Source: Heterocephalus glaber
Taxonomy: Eukaryota > Chordata > Mammalia > Rodentia > Bathyergidae
Length of the DNA: 64,000 nucleotides
Assembly (NCBI RefSeq): GCF_000247695.1
Contig: NW_004624730.1
Coordinates: 36,424,987 to 36,488,986, forward strand
Reading direction: 5' to 3'
Of this stretch, positions 22,235-34,523 are shown piece by piece. A program made the position numbers and the translations under genes. Each line of letters starts with the position of its first letter. Within the stretch, counting starts at the first letter, position 1. The notes below the pieces were generated by a model. The model did no database searches, was not told the origin of the DNA, and saw only the letters and a list, made by a program, of their open reading frames with translations.

Positions 22235-22605
22235 ATAGTATATTAGTCAGCTCAGGCTACCATTTGAAAAATACCACATATTGGAGTGTTAAAACAGTAG
22301 AATTTATTTTCTCACAAATCTGGCGGCTAGAAGTTCAGTAACAAGGTGTAGGTATGTTTGGAGGCCTCTATCGTTGACTTGCAGATAGTCTACCTTCTGT
22401 GTATGTGTATTTTCTAATCTTGTCTTCTTGTAAGCAGAAAGATACTGGAGTAGGAACTACCTTAATGACCTCATTTTAACTTAATTACTCTTTAAAGACA
22501 CTATCTCCAAAGAGAGTCACATTCTGAGGTCCTGGGGGTTAGGACTTCAACATATGAACAGGGTTGTTGGTGGTGGTGGTGCATAATTTAGCCCACAGCA
22601 GAGAT
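22235..22605 (-). repeat. MLT1-like LTR, antisense
   Basis: GTATATTAGTCAGCTCAGGC at the left end, GAATTTATTTTCTCACAAATC, GGGGGTTAGGACTTCAACAT and a CCACAGCAG end. It includes a short (GTG)n run at about 22567. Confidence 0.78.
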
Positions 22606-22805
22606 AATGTTAAAATTGGAGGGTTGTCTCAATAATTGGGGCTATAATAATTATAATAATAGCCAAAACTTTTTCATACATCTTATCTTTATGTTTGGTG
22701 CCAAAAAGTCTGGCAAGATCTGTATTTGCAAATAAATTATTTCTTTTTAAAATAAAAATTGTGCTGACATAAAAAATTCAGATTGTCAGCAAAATAGGTT
22801 TTGTA

Positions 22806-23762
22806 TTTTTTTTTTTTGCAGTTACAGAGTGGTATTCAGTTAATGAAACATTTATTTCATTTAAGTTGCATCAGCGACATACCATCGCCATAAATGGCTA
22901 ATTTGTGCTGTGCATCACCAAGAACCTGCTTCAAATTTCCATGCCAGTTCATAACCCCGTTCTGTACTGGGTGAGGTTAGTGGCTACTGAAAATGTCACC
23001 AGGACAGGACCACTAAAAGACATATTTAGGTAGCACATTAGCTGTACAAAAAAGTCCTTGAATAGTCACACAGCCTTATATTTTATTTTATTTTTTCTTT
23101 AAAAGCAGTGAATTGTGCACAGGAGGTTACATGCAATTCAGACAGGGAAAAAAACTGTGCTAAACCTGATTTTTAATTATCTTCATCATCTTCAACATCT
23201 TCCTCTTTTTATTTCTTTCTCTTGCTTTTTTCAGTCTCCATGGTTGCTGTGGTTCAGCAAACATGATGCAGACATCACGTTTTGCTTATCTCAGTAGGTA
23301 GGAACCTCCCTTATGTAATTTGCTTTTGGCTCTGAATTCCTCTGCTCATAGGCTGCCTGTCATCTGAGGTCTTCTTCCACATGGCTCCCAGTTCCTTTGC
23401 AGCGTTAGCAGTGGGTGGACTAGGCTGTTCTCCTTTGGGCGATGCTCAGGACAGAGCAAGAAGGCCAACTGAGGACACTTGGGTGCACAGGAATCTTTGA
23501 ACTTGTTTTTTGTTTCCCCTTTAAGAAGATTATAGGCTTTTATGCCTCTTTTATAACAGGCTTTGTCTTTGCCACACATCCAGATTTTCCTTTCTTCTTA
23601 GCAGACATGGTCTCCCATCTCTCTGAGTTCTTCATAGACAACTCTGGCAAGCAGACAGAAGCACTGGCTGCTGCTCCTGTGCACCTCCTGGCAAGTTTGT
23701 AGAAAGAATGCATATAAGAACATTTTTCCTCTTGGCTTCTTAGCTTCTTCTTTGCCTGTGTT
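22806..23762 (-). pseudogene. HMGB1P: HMGB1 processed pseudogene
   Basis: An intronless copy of the mRNA for HMGB1, a chromatin protein with two HMG boxes. Reading leftward from 23760 it begins like the HMGB1 coding start, but the ATG has become ACA (23759-23757). HMG box A remains recognisable through the equivalent of the SERWKTMSAK region. Then comes ETKNKFKDSCAPKCP, the linker and start of box B, and a divergent SEHRPK-like stretch. Part of box B and most of the acidic tail are deleted or shortened (a GAA/GAT-rich run remains near 23170-23215). The 3' UTR is well preserved and ends in a poly(A) remnant (T run at 22806-22817). Frameshifts and stops make it non-coding. HMGB1 rather than HMGB2 or HMGB3 is favoured because the 3' UTR matches HMGB1 from memory. 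Confidence 0.85.
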
Positions 23763-24712
23763 TAGGTTTTTTTCCTCAGTAAGGCACAGAGTTGTCCAGT
23801 GCCCATCTGGCTCTCACTTGCCCTGGCACTGTTTCTAGAGAGCTCATTGTACTACAATGCCTATCATAAATCATTTCTTGCTATAACCTTCAGATAGAGT
23901 GAAGCTGAGCACTGAGTCTAGATCTCATATCCAACTCTGTCTTCATCTAACCTTTGTCTTCCACAATGATCAGGGGAAGTATGTTTTCTTTCATTACTGT
24001 GAGTTTGAAAATCAGCAAGAGGGCCTTGAGGCAGCCACCTCTGTGGCCTGTCCTTTGTGTAATATCTCAGGACCTGCACGTGGGCAAGCTAGTTAGTAAC
24101 AAGAATAACCTAAAGAAATAATAGTCTTTGTTCTTGAGATTTGCAGAACTGAAAAGCACCTCATGAGCAGGCAGTTAGGCTCAGATGTGTATCATCTGGC
24201 CCACCCCTGTAAGAAGGTTCCCAGATGTCTGCAATCAGCTTTCACCTACTCTGAGAAGGCACTCATCAATCTGAAAATACCCATCACCATCCATATAAAC
24301 CACTTCTAAATCAGCTTCCTGGCAAGGTGGACTTCGTGAAAAGAGTGCTACTACATCTTCTTGTCCATTGGGTTCCTCAATAAAGTCATGTTCCTTGCCT
24401 CAACATCTTATCTCTCCTCTTAATTGGCCTATGTTGGAATCAGCAGCTGGACTTGGGTCTGTTAACAGGAGGACAGATACAAAGAGATGCTACGATTAAA
24501 ATAAAAATGTAAAAATTTAACTGTAGGTGTAAAAAGGTTTTTCCAATTCACCTCACATCCTAAACTCTCTCTGAACACATTACATACCATAGAATCCAGG
24601 CAACTGATTTAAATTTTTACTGATTTTAAAATTTTACCTGTGATAGGTGTTAGAAAACCAAAAACATTATTATTTTTGAACAGTTCCTTGCTATTAAAAA
24701 TTGATCTATATA

Positions 24713-24903
24713 CTGGTTCTCAGATGTCAGCTTGCATTAGAATCCTCTGGAGAGCTTGGTGGAACACAGACTGCTATGCTTACCCCAGATGCCCCGAGTC
24801 AGTGGGGATGGGACAGGCTTGGCCTCCTGCAACTGTGACAAGTTCTGGAGATGTTGATGCTGCTATTCCTGGTCTGTGCACCAGACTTTGAGAAGCACTG
24901 GTT
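24713..24903 (+). mobile_element. MER5A-like hAT-Charlie element
   Basis: Left end ACTGGTTCTCAGATGTCAGC, core CATTAGAATCCTCTGGAGAG, right end CCAGACTTTGAGAAGCACTG: the hallmark order of MER5A, nearly full length. Confidence 0.85.
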
Positions 24904-25584
24904 TAGGAAGTTGTGGTTAAAGAGCTGGGAAACCTCTTCTCAGCTTCCTCCTGGCCTCTGCATGACAGTGTGTGAGGTGCTGAGAGGCAGCCAGTTTAAT
25001 GTGGGCATGTCACTGACAGTCTAGTCATAGGGAGACAGCATTCGAGGAAGTCAGAACTGTGAGTGGCATGTGGTCTAAGCAGGACTAGCTCTTTAGGATT
25101 CCTCAATCCCTGCACAACTAAGTAATATGAGCCCTCTGCACAAGGCCTACTTCTTCTGGCCCAGTCCTTTGGTTGTTTTGTTTTTGTTTTTAAAGCAGAG
25201 GGTCATGGTAGAATATTCTTTTTTAACAGTTCTGCCAATTCCACCAAAGTCTTCAGAAAAAAGTCTTACTCAATCCTTTTTCTATTCCCAATCATGCTGT
25301 TTCTCATAAACAAGAATGTCCTGAGCCCAGTGCCATGACCACTTCTGTTTTGGGAGTCACAGAGCTCCTTGGCAGGCATAACACCATGGCCTGTACTCTC
25401 TTCTCTTTTTAACATCCTTGGCCTTCTATTTTGGACTGCACACTCAGATTACACCATTTAGACTGGCAGGCGCTTAGCTCCCCAATAAAGAGCTGACAAA
25501 GTGACAGGTAAATATATCTGAGAAAGTGGCTGAGGCAGACACTGCTCTCTGTCCTGTATCTGTTCTCCTTTTCTTTCTTACTGT

Positions 25585-25942
25585 GATGGGATGAATCTCT
25601 GTGTTCCCCTCAAAGTTGTATCTTAAAATCCTAACCTCCAAATTGACAGTGTTAGTAGGTGGGGATTTGGGAGGTGGTAGGGTCATGCGAGCAGAGCCCC
25701 CATGAGTTAAATGCCCAAATAAAAGAGGACTGAGAGTGACACCTTGTCCCTCCCACCACGTGGGGACACAATGAACAAGAGCTGACCGTAAAGCAGAAAG
25801 GGGTCCTCACCAGACTCTAAACCTGCTGGCACCTTGATCTTGGACTTTCAGCTTCTAGAACTGTGAAAAGTAAATTTCTGTTGTATATAATGCCAACCTC
25901 TGTATGGTATTATGTCATAGCAGCCTGAGTGGACTAAGGCTC
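25585..25942 (+). repeat. MaLR-type LTR
   Basis: GATGGGATGAATCTCTGTGTTC at the start, TCCTAACCTCCAAATTGACAG, then CTTGGACTTTCAGCTTCTAG, AGAACTGTGAAAAGTAAATT and an end near CCTGAGTGGACTAAGG. Confidence 0.78.
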
Positions 25943-26489
25943 TTACTGGCCAGATCTCAATGTGCTTCAGAGTGGTGATATATCAGCTAAATACAGTGCC
26001 AGTGTCCTTGTAGTAGAGGCAGCTGTGTGACCTGATACTGGCCAATGCTATGAAAAAGTTTCTGAATGGGTTAGAAACAAGTTTCTACATGGGGGTTACT
26101 TTTGAGTCTCACTCAACAGGGATGCTCTTTTACCCATTGCCTTTCAGCCTTCCCCTTTCTTTCTGGAATGCAGATGCTAGGCTTGGAGGTGAAGCAGCCA
26201 CTCTGTTACAAGGAAAGTCACACACCGCTGACTTTGGAGCAGAAAGATAGAGCCTACCTCTTTAGTGACACCACCAGCAGGTGCTGAACTCTAGATTTGC
26301 TCTTTTTTAAGGAAAGAAAAACTTACTAGATTCAGCCTCTGTTTGTCAGGTTTTCTGCTATTTACAAACACTCTGTGTTGGGTAGCATGGAGCCTGAGAA
26401 AGAAGAGAAGTGATTGTGGAGGGTCAAGTGAGAGTTCCTGTCACTGATGATCATGGTAAGAATAAACAGAATAGCAGCAACATTAACCA

Positions 26490-26640
26490 ACATTTCCCAG
26501 GCACTGGCTAGATGTTTGGCCTTCACTGAGACATTTTACAGATGAGAGTTTTTAGTAACATGTCCAAGTCACACAGCCAAGAAAGATAAAGCTGGATGCA
26601 AATTTGTGCCTGTGTGACCTGCACCCTTCGCACCCCGCAT
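26490..26640 (+). repeat. MIR fragment
   Basis: CATTTTACAGATGAGAG, then GTCCAAGTCACACAGCCAAG: the conserved MIR core and 3' half. Confidence 0.8.
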
Positions 26641-27333
26641 CAGGACTCTGATTCTCAGCCTGTTTATGGTGTCTGGTGTTGGGCCTCAAGGCTCCTGTCC
26701 ATGCTCATGGTCCTCCTGAGGCAGGGTCTTCTGTGCCCACCCTTTCCCTGACAGATGGCGCTGCCACTCCAGGACTGGGCTGGGAGTGAACAGCCTCCGC
26801 CTCTCCCTTACCCTTTCTTTTCCTCTCTGGTTTTGCCTTGCAGAATGGTCCTCCTCAGTGTGCCTCTCTTCCTCCTGTTCCCTGCCTCATCAAAATGCAA
26901 ACTGAATGCGATCTTCTTAGTTTTGGTTCTTTGGAGTTGTAAACATGTCCTCTCTTTGCCTTGTATCTTTCTCATTTCGTGTGAGTAAGTTTCAAGAACC
27001 CAAAAGACACTCTTCTGGAAAGATAGGTAGTGGAGGGAAACAATATACAGTCTAAGAAAAATTATGTATTACATCTATAAATTATAGAACTTTGGGGTTG
27101 AAAGGAATCTTGGCCATCAAACAACATCACCATTTCCCCAGAGGACTGCAAAATCAGGTTGGGCTGGAAAGGGCGTGGGAGAGCTTGAGAAAGCTCCACA
27201 GAAAATACATTGTGTCTCCCAATAATGTTCATCTAGTTCCCAAATAGATACCATGGTGATTAATATAACATAGATGGTTTTTAAAGCACTACTGAACTTC
27301 TGACCTTAGAGGTTTTTGATGATGATCAATTTT

Positions 27334-27334
<1 letters not shown>

Positions 27335-27387
<53 letters not shown>
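27335..27387. repeat. (GA)n microsatellite
   Basis: Perfect GA run of about 53 bases. Confidence 0.95.
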
Positions 27388-27389
<2 letters not shown>

Positions 27390-28245
27390 ACGTGCTTCTC
27401 CTCAGACAGACCTGCAATATTTTCTGCTTGTTTGTTGAGAAAGCTCCCTTGGAGCCTCAGAACTATTCCTATCTTTAGTCCAGCTCTACCTCTGGGAAAC
27501 TTCTATGGCTGTCATGAACCTCTATAGTTAAGCTAAAACTTAGCCACTCCCACATTTGGAAATCATAGTGTCCAGGCTCCTCTTACCTTATTCTCACCTT
27601 GTCCTAGGATGAACAGCTCATTCTGGTTTTCCTGGGCTGAAAATGGAAAGTTCTGGGTCTGGAAACCCTCCCCATTCTGGACAAACCAGAATGGTTGGTC
27701 ACACAACCTGTAACTGTCTACACTTTTTCAGGCTAAAATGTTTGTAGTAGGATCTACATCGTACTATGAGATGTCTACATCCTACTATTCTGATGCCCCA
27801 ATTTGGCTCAAACACCTGTTTGTCAATGTCACTTTTAATATGTGGCATCTAGAACTGATGGAAATACTCAGTACTGAATTGAGTAGACCTTCTGTAAATG
27901 TAATTTTTAACCTACTGTACCATACCATTGGCTATAATTTCATTGTGACCAAATCAAATCACAGGGATATTCCATCAATTTCTGTCAATCTTCTTGACCC
28001 CTGCCTTGTATTTAGACTGCAACTTTCTGACCCAATAGTGGTTTATTCTTTAATTTATTCTAGTTTACATTGGCTTGGGCTTAGTTATCATCTCTGCTTA
28101 GGTGATGTGCATTGGTGATCTCAACCAGGTATGTAGCTTCTGAACATTTAGTAGTCACATCTATGCCCTTATCCATATTGTTGATTTAGATATTTAAAAC
28201 AGAGTCCCAGGACACACCACCAGAGATATCCATTTAGATTAATGT

Positions 28246-28332
28246 CATGGCAGGGATTTAGCTCAGTGATTCTGCCACCTGCCTCACAAGTGCAAGGTCC
28301 TGAGTTTGATCCCCAGTACCAAAAAAAAAAAG
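28246..28332 (+). mobile_element. ID-type SINE
   Basis: GGGATTTAGCTCAGTGATTC (A box), GCAAGGTCCTGAGTTTGATC (B box), CCCCAGTACC and an A tail. Perfect 11-bp target duplication TAGATTAATGT (28235-28245 and 28333-28343). Confidence 0.92.
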
Positions 28333-29689
28333 TAGATTAATGTTGTCAGTCAATAACCTGTAGTTTCCTGTTCAGCCACCAAGGGGTAGATCTAATTATG
28401 TTTTAGCCCTGGGGTGGAGATATCATGAGGCTTTGGGCACACACTGATGAAAAACTGAGATCTCTGGGGAGCTGAAGCATATTCCAGAAAGGCTAGTGTG
28501 TTGTCAGTCAACACCCACTTAAAGAGTACAGAACACTGAGGTGTTGACCCTATAATTATATGGGTGGTTTACGCCCAGTCAAGGCCTAATCCTCGGTTGA
28601 CTCCATTTTTGCCACTTAATGGCCTCTGAGTCCCTTCCACTCATCTGTAAAGTTCTGGGAAGTTCAGATCAATTTGGTTAATGTTTCAGTACTTTATTCT
28701 GCCACAGGAAGAAATTAGAGTAGTGGGGTGTAGTCTTAAGTGTAACCTCTTAGAACTTGTTTTTAACTTTTTGTTTCTATACTTATAATCTTCCTTTAAA
28801 AATGAGAAAAATGCCCAGTTCTTGGGCATACACCATCCGTGTAACTAGAACCAGTCAAGATGGGGATCAAGCCCCTCACCTTGAAGGGCTCTGGGATTTC
28901 TTTCCAGGCTGACCCCTCCCTCGCCATTCACATGTCTAATGCACTGACACTCTGACAGGTCTTAGACCCCATGCAGATACGATTAGGAGGATAAATATCC
29001 TACACAAAGAAAATCAGGCAGATATGGGTACATGATTTGAAGACATTTGCAGTTTGAATGTTGCATCTCCCTCCATGGCACAGGTAACCATGTGCTCACT
29101 ACCTTGTTTTCCCACATTAACCATGGCATGATTTTTCTTTGAATAGTGAATGTCATACCAATTGAAACTTTTTTTTCTGTGTGGTAACTTATACCCAGAG
29201 TGTTTTAAAAATATGTGTGTAAAATAAACCTAAAAGGGACAATTGGTTTGGACATGAGTCTTGGTAAGTACACAAGAGACAGTGTTGTGGTCCATGGTTG
29301 ACAGGACTGTTCCATGAGGTCTGCAGCCAGCAGACACACAGTGCAGGAGTGACACTGGCTTGGCTCCACCTACTGGTTCATGTTGGCTTCTGTTTGTGAA
29401 CCTGCCTTGCAAGAGCATCCCTGCCTGTGCTGTGGTTGGCACACGTGGTGTCTGTAGAGTATGAGTAATTGGTGCTGTCTGACCTTGCTAATAACCAAGG
29501 CTACTCTGTGGCAGGAAATGAACTGAGCTGGCCCATTCAGGTGGATGGACCACTTTATATAATTTCTCTTTGTGAAGAGTAGTCGATGTTTATTACTATG
29601 ATGGCATAAGAACACACTGGGAAGTTCTTTAAGTCTGATAGCAAATTATATTTTATCCATCTTATCTTAAATTCAGATTTGCTGTTTGA

Positions 29690-30225
29690 GAGGTTTGATT
29701 TTATGTGTCACTTTGACTGGGCTAAGGGATACCCAGGTAGCCAGTAAAACATTGCTTTGGGGGGTATCTGTAAGGCTATTTTTGGAAGAGATTATTATTT
29801 GAGTTGGTGGGCAGAGTAAAGAAGACCCACACTCATTAGCATGGATGGGTCTCATTCAATCTGTTGAGGGCCCAGATAAAACAAAAAGGCAGAGGAGGGG
29901 TGAACTTGCCTTTGCCAGAGCTAAGGCTGAGACATCCATCCCATTCTGCCCACAGCGATTGGTGCTCCTCACTCTTGATCTTTGCACTTGGAGAGAGACT
30001 TACATCCTTCCCTGGTGCTCAGGTCTTTGGGCTTGGAATGGAACTATACCACCAACTTCCTGGATTTCCTGCTTGTAGGCAGCAGATCGTGGGTCTTTTC
30101 AGATTCTGTAATCTGTCCTCCCAATAAATTCATTCATTCATTCATTCATTCATATTCTCTCTCTCACTCTCACTTTTGCTCTCTCTCATTCGGTTTCTGT
30201 TTCTCTACAAAATCATAAGTAATAT
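29690..30225 (+). repeat. Ancient LTR-like repeat, second copy
   Basis: Same family as 1060-1580: GTGTCACTTTGACTGGGC, later CTTGGAATGGAACTATACC, CAATAAATTCATTCATTC and a final CTCTACAAAATC. An (ATTC)n/(TC)n microsatellite has expanded just after the AATAAA (30128-30180). Confidence 0.65.
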
Positions 30226-30289
30226 AATGTTTACTATTGTCAGGTGCTATTCAGATCCTTGGGTAGCAATGAAGAAACAGAAGTAGTAA

Positions 30290-30465
30290 CAACAACCACC
30301 ATGATCATAATAGTGACCATTAACTGACTGCTAACCACACTGGATGCTGTGCTGAGGAGCTTATATAGATCATTGCAATTAATTCTCATGGCAGAACAAT
30401 TTATAGATGAAGATATCAAAGTTAGACAGATTAACCTACCAATAGGGTGAACATGTTAAAAACAG
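30290..30465 (+). repeat. MIR fragment
   Basis: CACACTGGATGCTGTGCTGAG, CAATTAATTCTCATGGCAG and ATAGATGAAGATATCAAAG are the diverged MIR order. Confidence 0.6.
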
Positions 30466-30869
30466 ATTTTGTACCAGGTGTACTAGTCAGTGTCCTAGGA
30501 GAAAATAGACAGCATGTTTAAATTGGGTAATCAGAGGTACATGCAGTTAGGGTATGGGCAAGGTTTAGGGAAACTCTAAGTACTAATAACAGTAGCAGCT
30601 GCTGTACCCTTGGGCAGATGGAGCAGAGGGGACCTGGAGGGAGGGAGGCCAATATAAAGGCCCTTTTCACTAGCTGTGATGTTTTATGGAGAGTCATGGC
30701 CAGCCATGGGGGCCTCTGTGAAAACTGGGAGACAAGATGATCTTCCTCACACACTTCTCTGCCTCCACTGGGCTCTCTACGGAAAAACCCAATGGAAGCA
30801 GAAGGCATGGGAACCCTGCTGATGTAGCCAATCACTTAAGAATTTCTTCTGTCTATGGTTTTCTCACTT

Positions 30870-31004
30870 CATTTATACTGATTTTGCTCTTACGTATGTC
30901 TTAAATTTTAATATAAGCAAATTTATCCTTTTTTCATAATTTGTTCTTTTATGTCTTACTTAGGAAAAATTTTTCTTACTCTAATGTCATAAAAATAGCC
31001 TGTT
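30870..31004 (-). mobile_element. Old L1M antisense, left remnant
   Basis: AT-rich sequence resembling the complement of old L1 ORF2. It ends in AAAAATAGCCTGTT (30991-31004), the 14-bp sequence duplicated at 36712-36725 when the younger L1 landed. Confidence 0.6.
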
Positions 31005-31555
31005 GAAAAATAAAAAAGAACCAACAACAGGAAAATAACATGACGATGATAAATCAGTACATATCAGTTATAACCATCAATGTTAATGGCCTCAATTCAC
31101 CAATCAAAGAAATAGACCAGCAGAATGGATTAAGAAGCAAAATCCAACAATATGCTGTATACAAGAAACACACCTAACTCAAAAAGAAACTCATAGACTG
31201 AAAGTTAAAGCATGGAAAACAGTTCTCCAGGCCACAGGAACCCAGAAAAAAGCAGGGGTAGCAATCTTATTTGCAGACAAAGTAGATTTCAAACCAAAAC
31301 TAATTAAGAGGGACAAAGATGGTCACTACATCCTTGTAAAGAGAACAATCCAAGAGGAAGAGATGACAATCATAAATATTTATGCACCAAATACTAATGC
31401 CCCCAACTATACAAAACAAATATTAAGGGACATGAAAAACCAAATAAGTACTAATACAATTGTAGCGGGGGACCTCAATACCCCACTACCACAAATAGAC
31501 AGATCATCTAGACAAAAAAATCAACAATGAAATATTATAACTGAACCAAGCTTTT

Positions 31556-33127
31556 TTTTTAAAGTTCTTTTATTGGTACATTTTAGGTATACAAATTGTC
31601 TAAATTTATCATTGGGTGCTTGTACCTGTACATGATGTATCTTGGTTCTAATTTTTTCCCCACTACCTGTGCGTCCTTCACCCCCTCCACCTTTCCCTAT
31701 TTACATAGACATCATTTCCATTTTTTTTTCTTTTCTTGTAGTTTTTCCTTTCCCTCTTTTCCTTTCCCCTTCCCCTCCCTTCACCCCTTCAGCTTTGGAC
31801 CTTTTTTCCTATTTCAAATTACCAATTATTCATTTTAATCATTTTAACCCTTGTTTACACTATCAGTTTCTCACAGTAGAGAAACTACTTGGTATTTACA
31901 TGTGTGTCCTATTTATTTCACTTAAAGAGTATGGCCTCGATATGCATCCATTTAGCTATAAATGACTCTAATTTCTCATTCTTTGTGGCTGAGTAGTACT
32001 CCATTTTATTAAAAAAACCACATTTTCTTTACCAGTTTCCAGTTGATGGGCACTTGGACTGCTTCCAAACTTTAGCTATTACAAACTGTGCCACTATGAA
32101 CATGGGTGCACATATATCACTGTGGTATGATTCTTTTAATTCTTTGGGGAAGATCCCCAGCAGGGGAATAGCTGGGTCACATGGGACCTCTAGTCCTAGT
32201 TCTTTGAGGTATCTCCATACTGATTTCCACAGTGGTTGCACCAGTCTACACTCCCATCAGCAGTGCAGAAAGGTTCCTTTCTCCCCACACCCCCGCCAGC
32301 ATTTGTATTGGTTGATTTCTTGATAGCAGCCACTCTTTCTGGGGTGAGGTGAAATCTCAGTGTTGTTTTTATCTTCATCTCTCAAATGACCAGTGACGTT
32401 GAACATTTTTTCATATATTTGCTACTTTTACTTCTTTGTGTGAGAAATGTCTGTTCATTTCAGATCCCCATTTTTGAATTGGGTCTTTGAATTTGGGGGG
32501 TCTGGTTTTTTTCAATTCTTTATATATTCTAGATATTATTCCTTTGTCTGAGGTACAGCTGCTAAAATTTTTTTCCCATATTGTAGGTTGTCTGTTAGTT
32601 CTGTTGGTGATTTCTCTTGCAGTGCAGAAGCTTTTTAATAAGATGAGATCCCAGTTGTTGATTCTTTCTGCTAGTTCCCGTGCTGCTGAGGTCTTGTTCA
32701 TGAAGTCTTTTCCTATGCCAATGTCTTCAAGAGTTCTACCTAACTTATCATCCAGAAAGTTTAGTGTTTCTGTCTTAATATTTAGATCTTTAATCCACTT
32801 CGATCTTAGTTTAGTGCATGGTGATAGTTATGGGTCTAGTTTTAATCTTTGGAAGGTTGAAATCCAGTTTTTCCAACACCGTTTATTAAATAGGCTATCT
32901 TTCTTCCAATGAGGGTGGTTGGCTCCTTTGTCAAAGATGAAGTGGCTGAGCATGTCTGGAGTTGTTTCTGCATCTTCTAATCTATTCCATTGATCCTGAG
33001 GTCTGTTCCTTTGCCATGCTGATTTTATTACAGTAGCTTTGTAGTATAGTTTAAAGTTGGAGATTGTGATACCCCTAGCCATGTCTGTGTTGCCCAGAAT
33101 TGCTTTAGCTATTCTAGGTCTCTTATG
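31556..33127 (-). mobile_element. Nested antisense L1, 5'-truncated
   Basis: A T-run at the left is the tail, followed by the complement of the 3' UTR (pyrimidine-rich, 31669-31800) and of the ORF2 C-terminal third (minus-strand WKKDSLFNKRCWKNWIS near 32880). It lies inside the sense L1. The 14-bp target duplication TGAACCAAGCTTTT is at 31542-31555 and 33128-33141. The start of its tail overlaps the T-run of the duplication, so the left boundary is uncertain by a few bases. Confidence 0.93.
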
Positions 33128-34129
33128 TGAACCAAGCTTTTGAACAAATGGACTGAATAGACATCTACAAAGAGTGATCCACCCCACAAAATCAGAATAT
33201 ATATTCTTTTTGGGTTTTCTTCTCAGCTGCACATGGGTCATTCTCCAAAATAGACCACATACTAGCTTATAGAATATGTTTAAGTAAATGCAAAGGAATT
33301 GGTGTTATCCCTTATATATTATCAGACCATAGTGCAATTAAACTGGAGATCAATGGCATAAGAAACCACAAGAACTTCACAAACACATGGAAATTGAATA
33401 ACACTCTCCTGAACAACCAATGGGTCACAGAGGAAATTAAAGAAGAAATTAGACAGTTTTTACAAATAAATGATAATGCCAATAGAACATACAGAAATCT
33501 GTGGGACATGATGAAAGTAATTCTATGAGGGAAATTCATAGCAGTGAATGCCCACACTAGGAAAACAGAGTGAGCTCAAATAAATAACCTAATGCTAAAT
33601 CTTAAGCTCCTAGAAAAAGAAGAGTGAGACAAACCCAAAGCTTGTACAAGGGAGGAAATTATAAAGATCAGAGCAGAAATCATTGCAATGGAGATGAAGA
33701 GAACAATACAAAAAATAAATGAATCAAGAGTTGGTTTTTTGAAAGAATAAATAAAATCGATAAACCCTTAGCCTACCTTATCAAAAAAAAAAGGAAAGAA
33801 AAGGCTCAAATTCATGCAATTAGGAATGAAAAAAGTGAAGTCAGAACAGATCCAGCAGAAATCCAAAGCATCATCAATACCTAGTTCAAGAACCTGTACT
33901 CTAATAAAATGGAAAACACAGAAGAAATGGACAGATTTCTAGATGCATGTGAATTACCAAGTTGAATGAAGAAGATATAAAAATTCTAAGCACCCCAATT
34001 AAAATCAGTGAAATTGAAAACGTAATTAAAAATTTACCAACAAAGAAAAGCCCAGGTCCTGATGGCTTCACTGCCGACTTCTACAAGACATTTAGAGAAA
34101 AACTATTGCGACTACTCTTTAAACTTTTC

Positions 34130-34212
34130 TCTTTTTTTTGGTACCAGGGATCAAACTTGGGTCCTTGCACTTGTGCAGCAAGTGGCAAAACCAGTGAGCT
34201 AAATCCCCGGCC
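34130..34212 (-). mobile_element. ID-type SINE in L1 ORF2
   Basis: T tail, GGTACCAGGGATCAAACTTGG, then GAGCTAAATCCCCGGCC. Perfect 16-bp target duplication ACTCTTTAAACTTTTC (34114-34129 and 34213-34228). It interrupts the L1 reverse transcriptase region. Confidence 0.93.
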
Positions 34213-34523
34213 ACTCTTTAAACTTTTCAATGAAATTAAAAGGGAAGCAATACTTCTGCATTCATTCCTGGAAGCAAATATTACTTTGATTCCAAAACCA
34301 GGGAAAGACCCAAACAAAAAGACCCAGGCCAATCTCCCTAATGAACATAGATGCAAAAATCCACAATAAGATACTGGCAAACAGAGTACAATGGATCATC
34401 AAGAAGATCACACACCCGGACCAAGTCGGATTTATCCCAGGGATGCAAGGATGGTTCAACATACATAAATCAATAAATGTAATACACTATATTAACAGAG
34501 TCAAGGACAAAAACCACATGATC

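Larger units (their letters stand above)
12702..30990. other. Intergenic region upstream of RARRES1
   Basis: GC-rich at first (12702-13300, the outer part of the split CpG island, with a GC box GAGGGGCGGTGGGGC near 12779), then AT-rich. Besides the repeats and the HMGB1 pseudogene listed separately, I see no exon with supporting splice sites and no RNA gene. The stretches 13300-15870, 17670-18640, 18750-19300, 19450-21270, 23770-24710, 24905-25580, 25945-26485, 26650-28230 and 28345-29685 show nothing I can assign. In 24080-24480 an AATAAA near the end of a diverged block could be an old LTR. Confidence 0.5.

Noticed and set aside
23899..24480. Possible LTR with AATAAA near 24380
   Set aside because: The polyadenylation-like motif and nearby CTTGGGTCTGTTAACA end are suggestive, but I find no second LTR, clear TG/CA edges or target duplication, so it is only mentioned in the intergenic note.
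27738..28118. 126-codon open frame
   Set aside because: No domain or exon structure. The surrounding sequence vaguely resembles an old retroelement, but I cannot name it, and the frame looks incidental.
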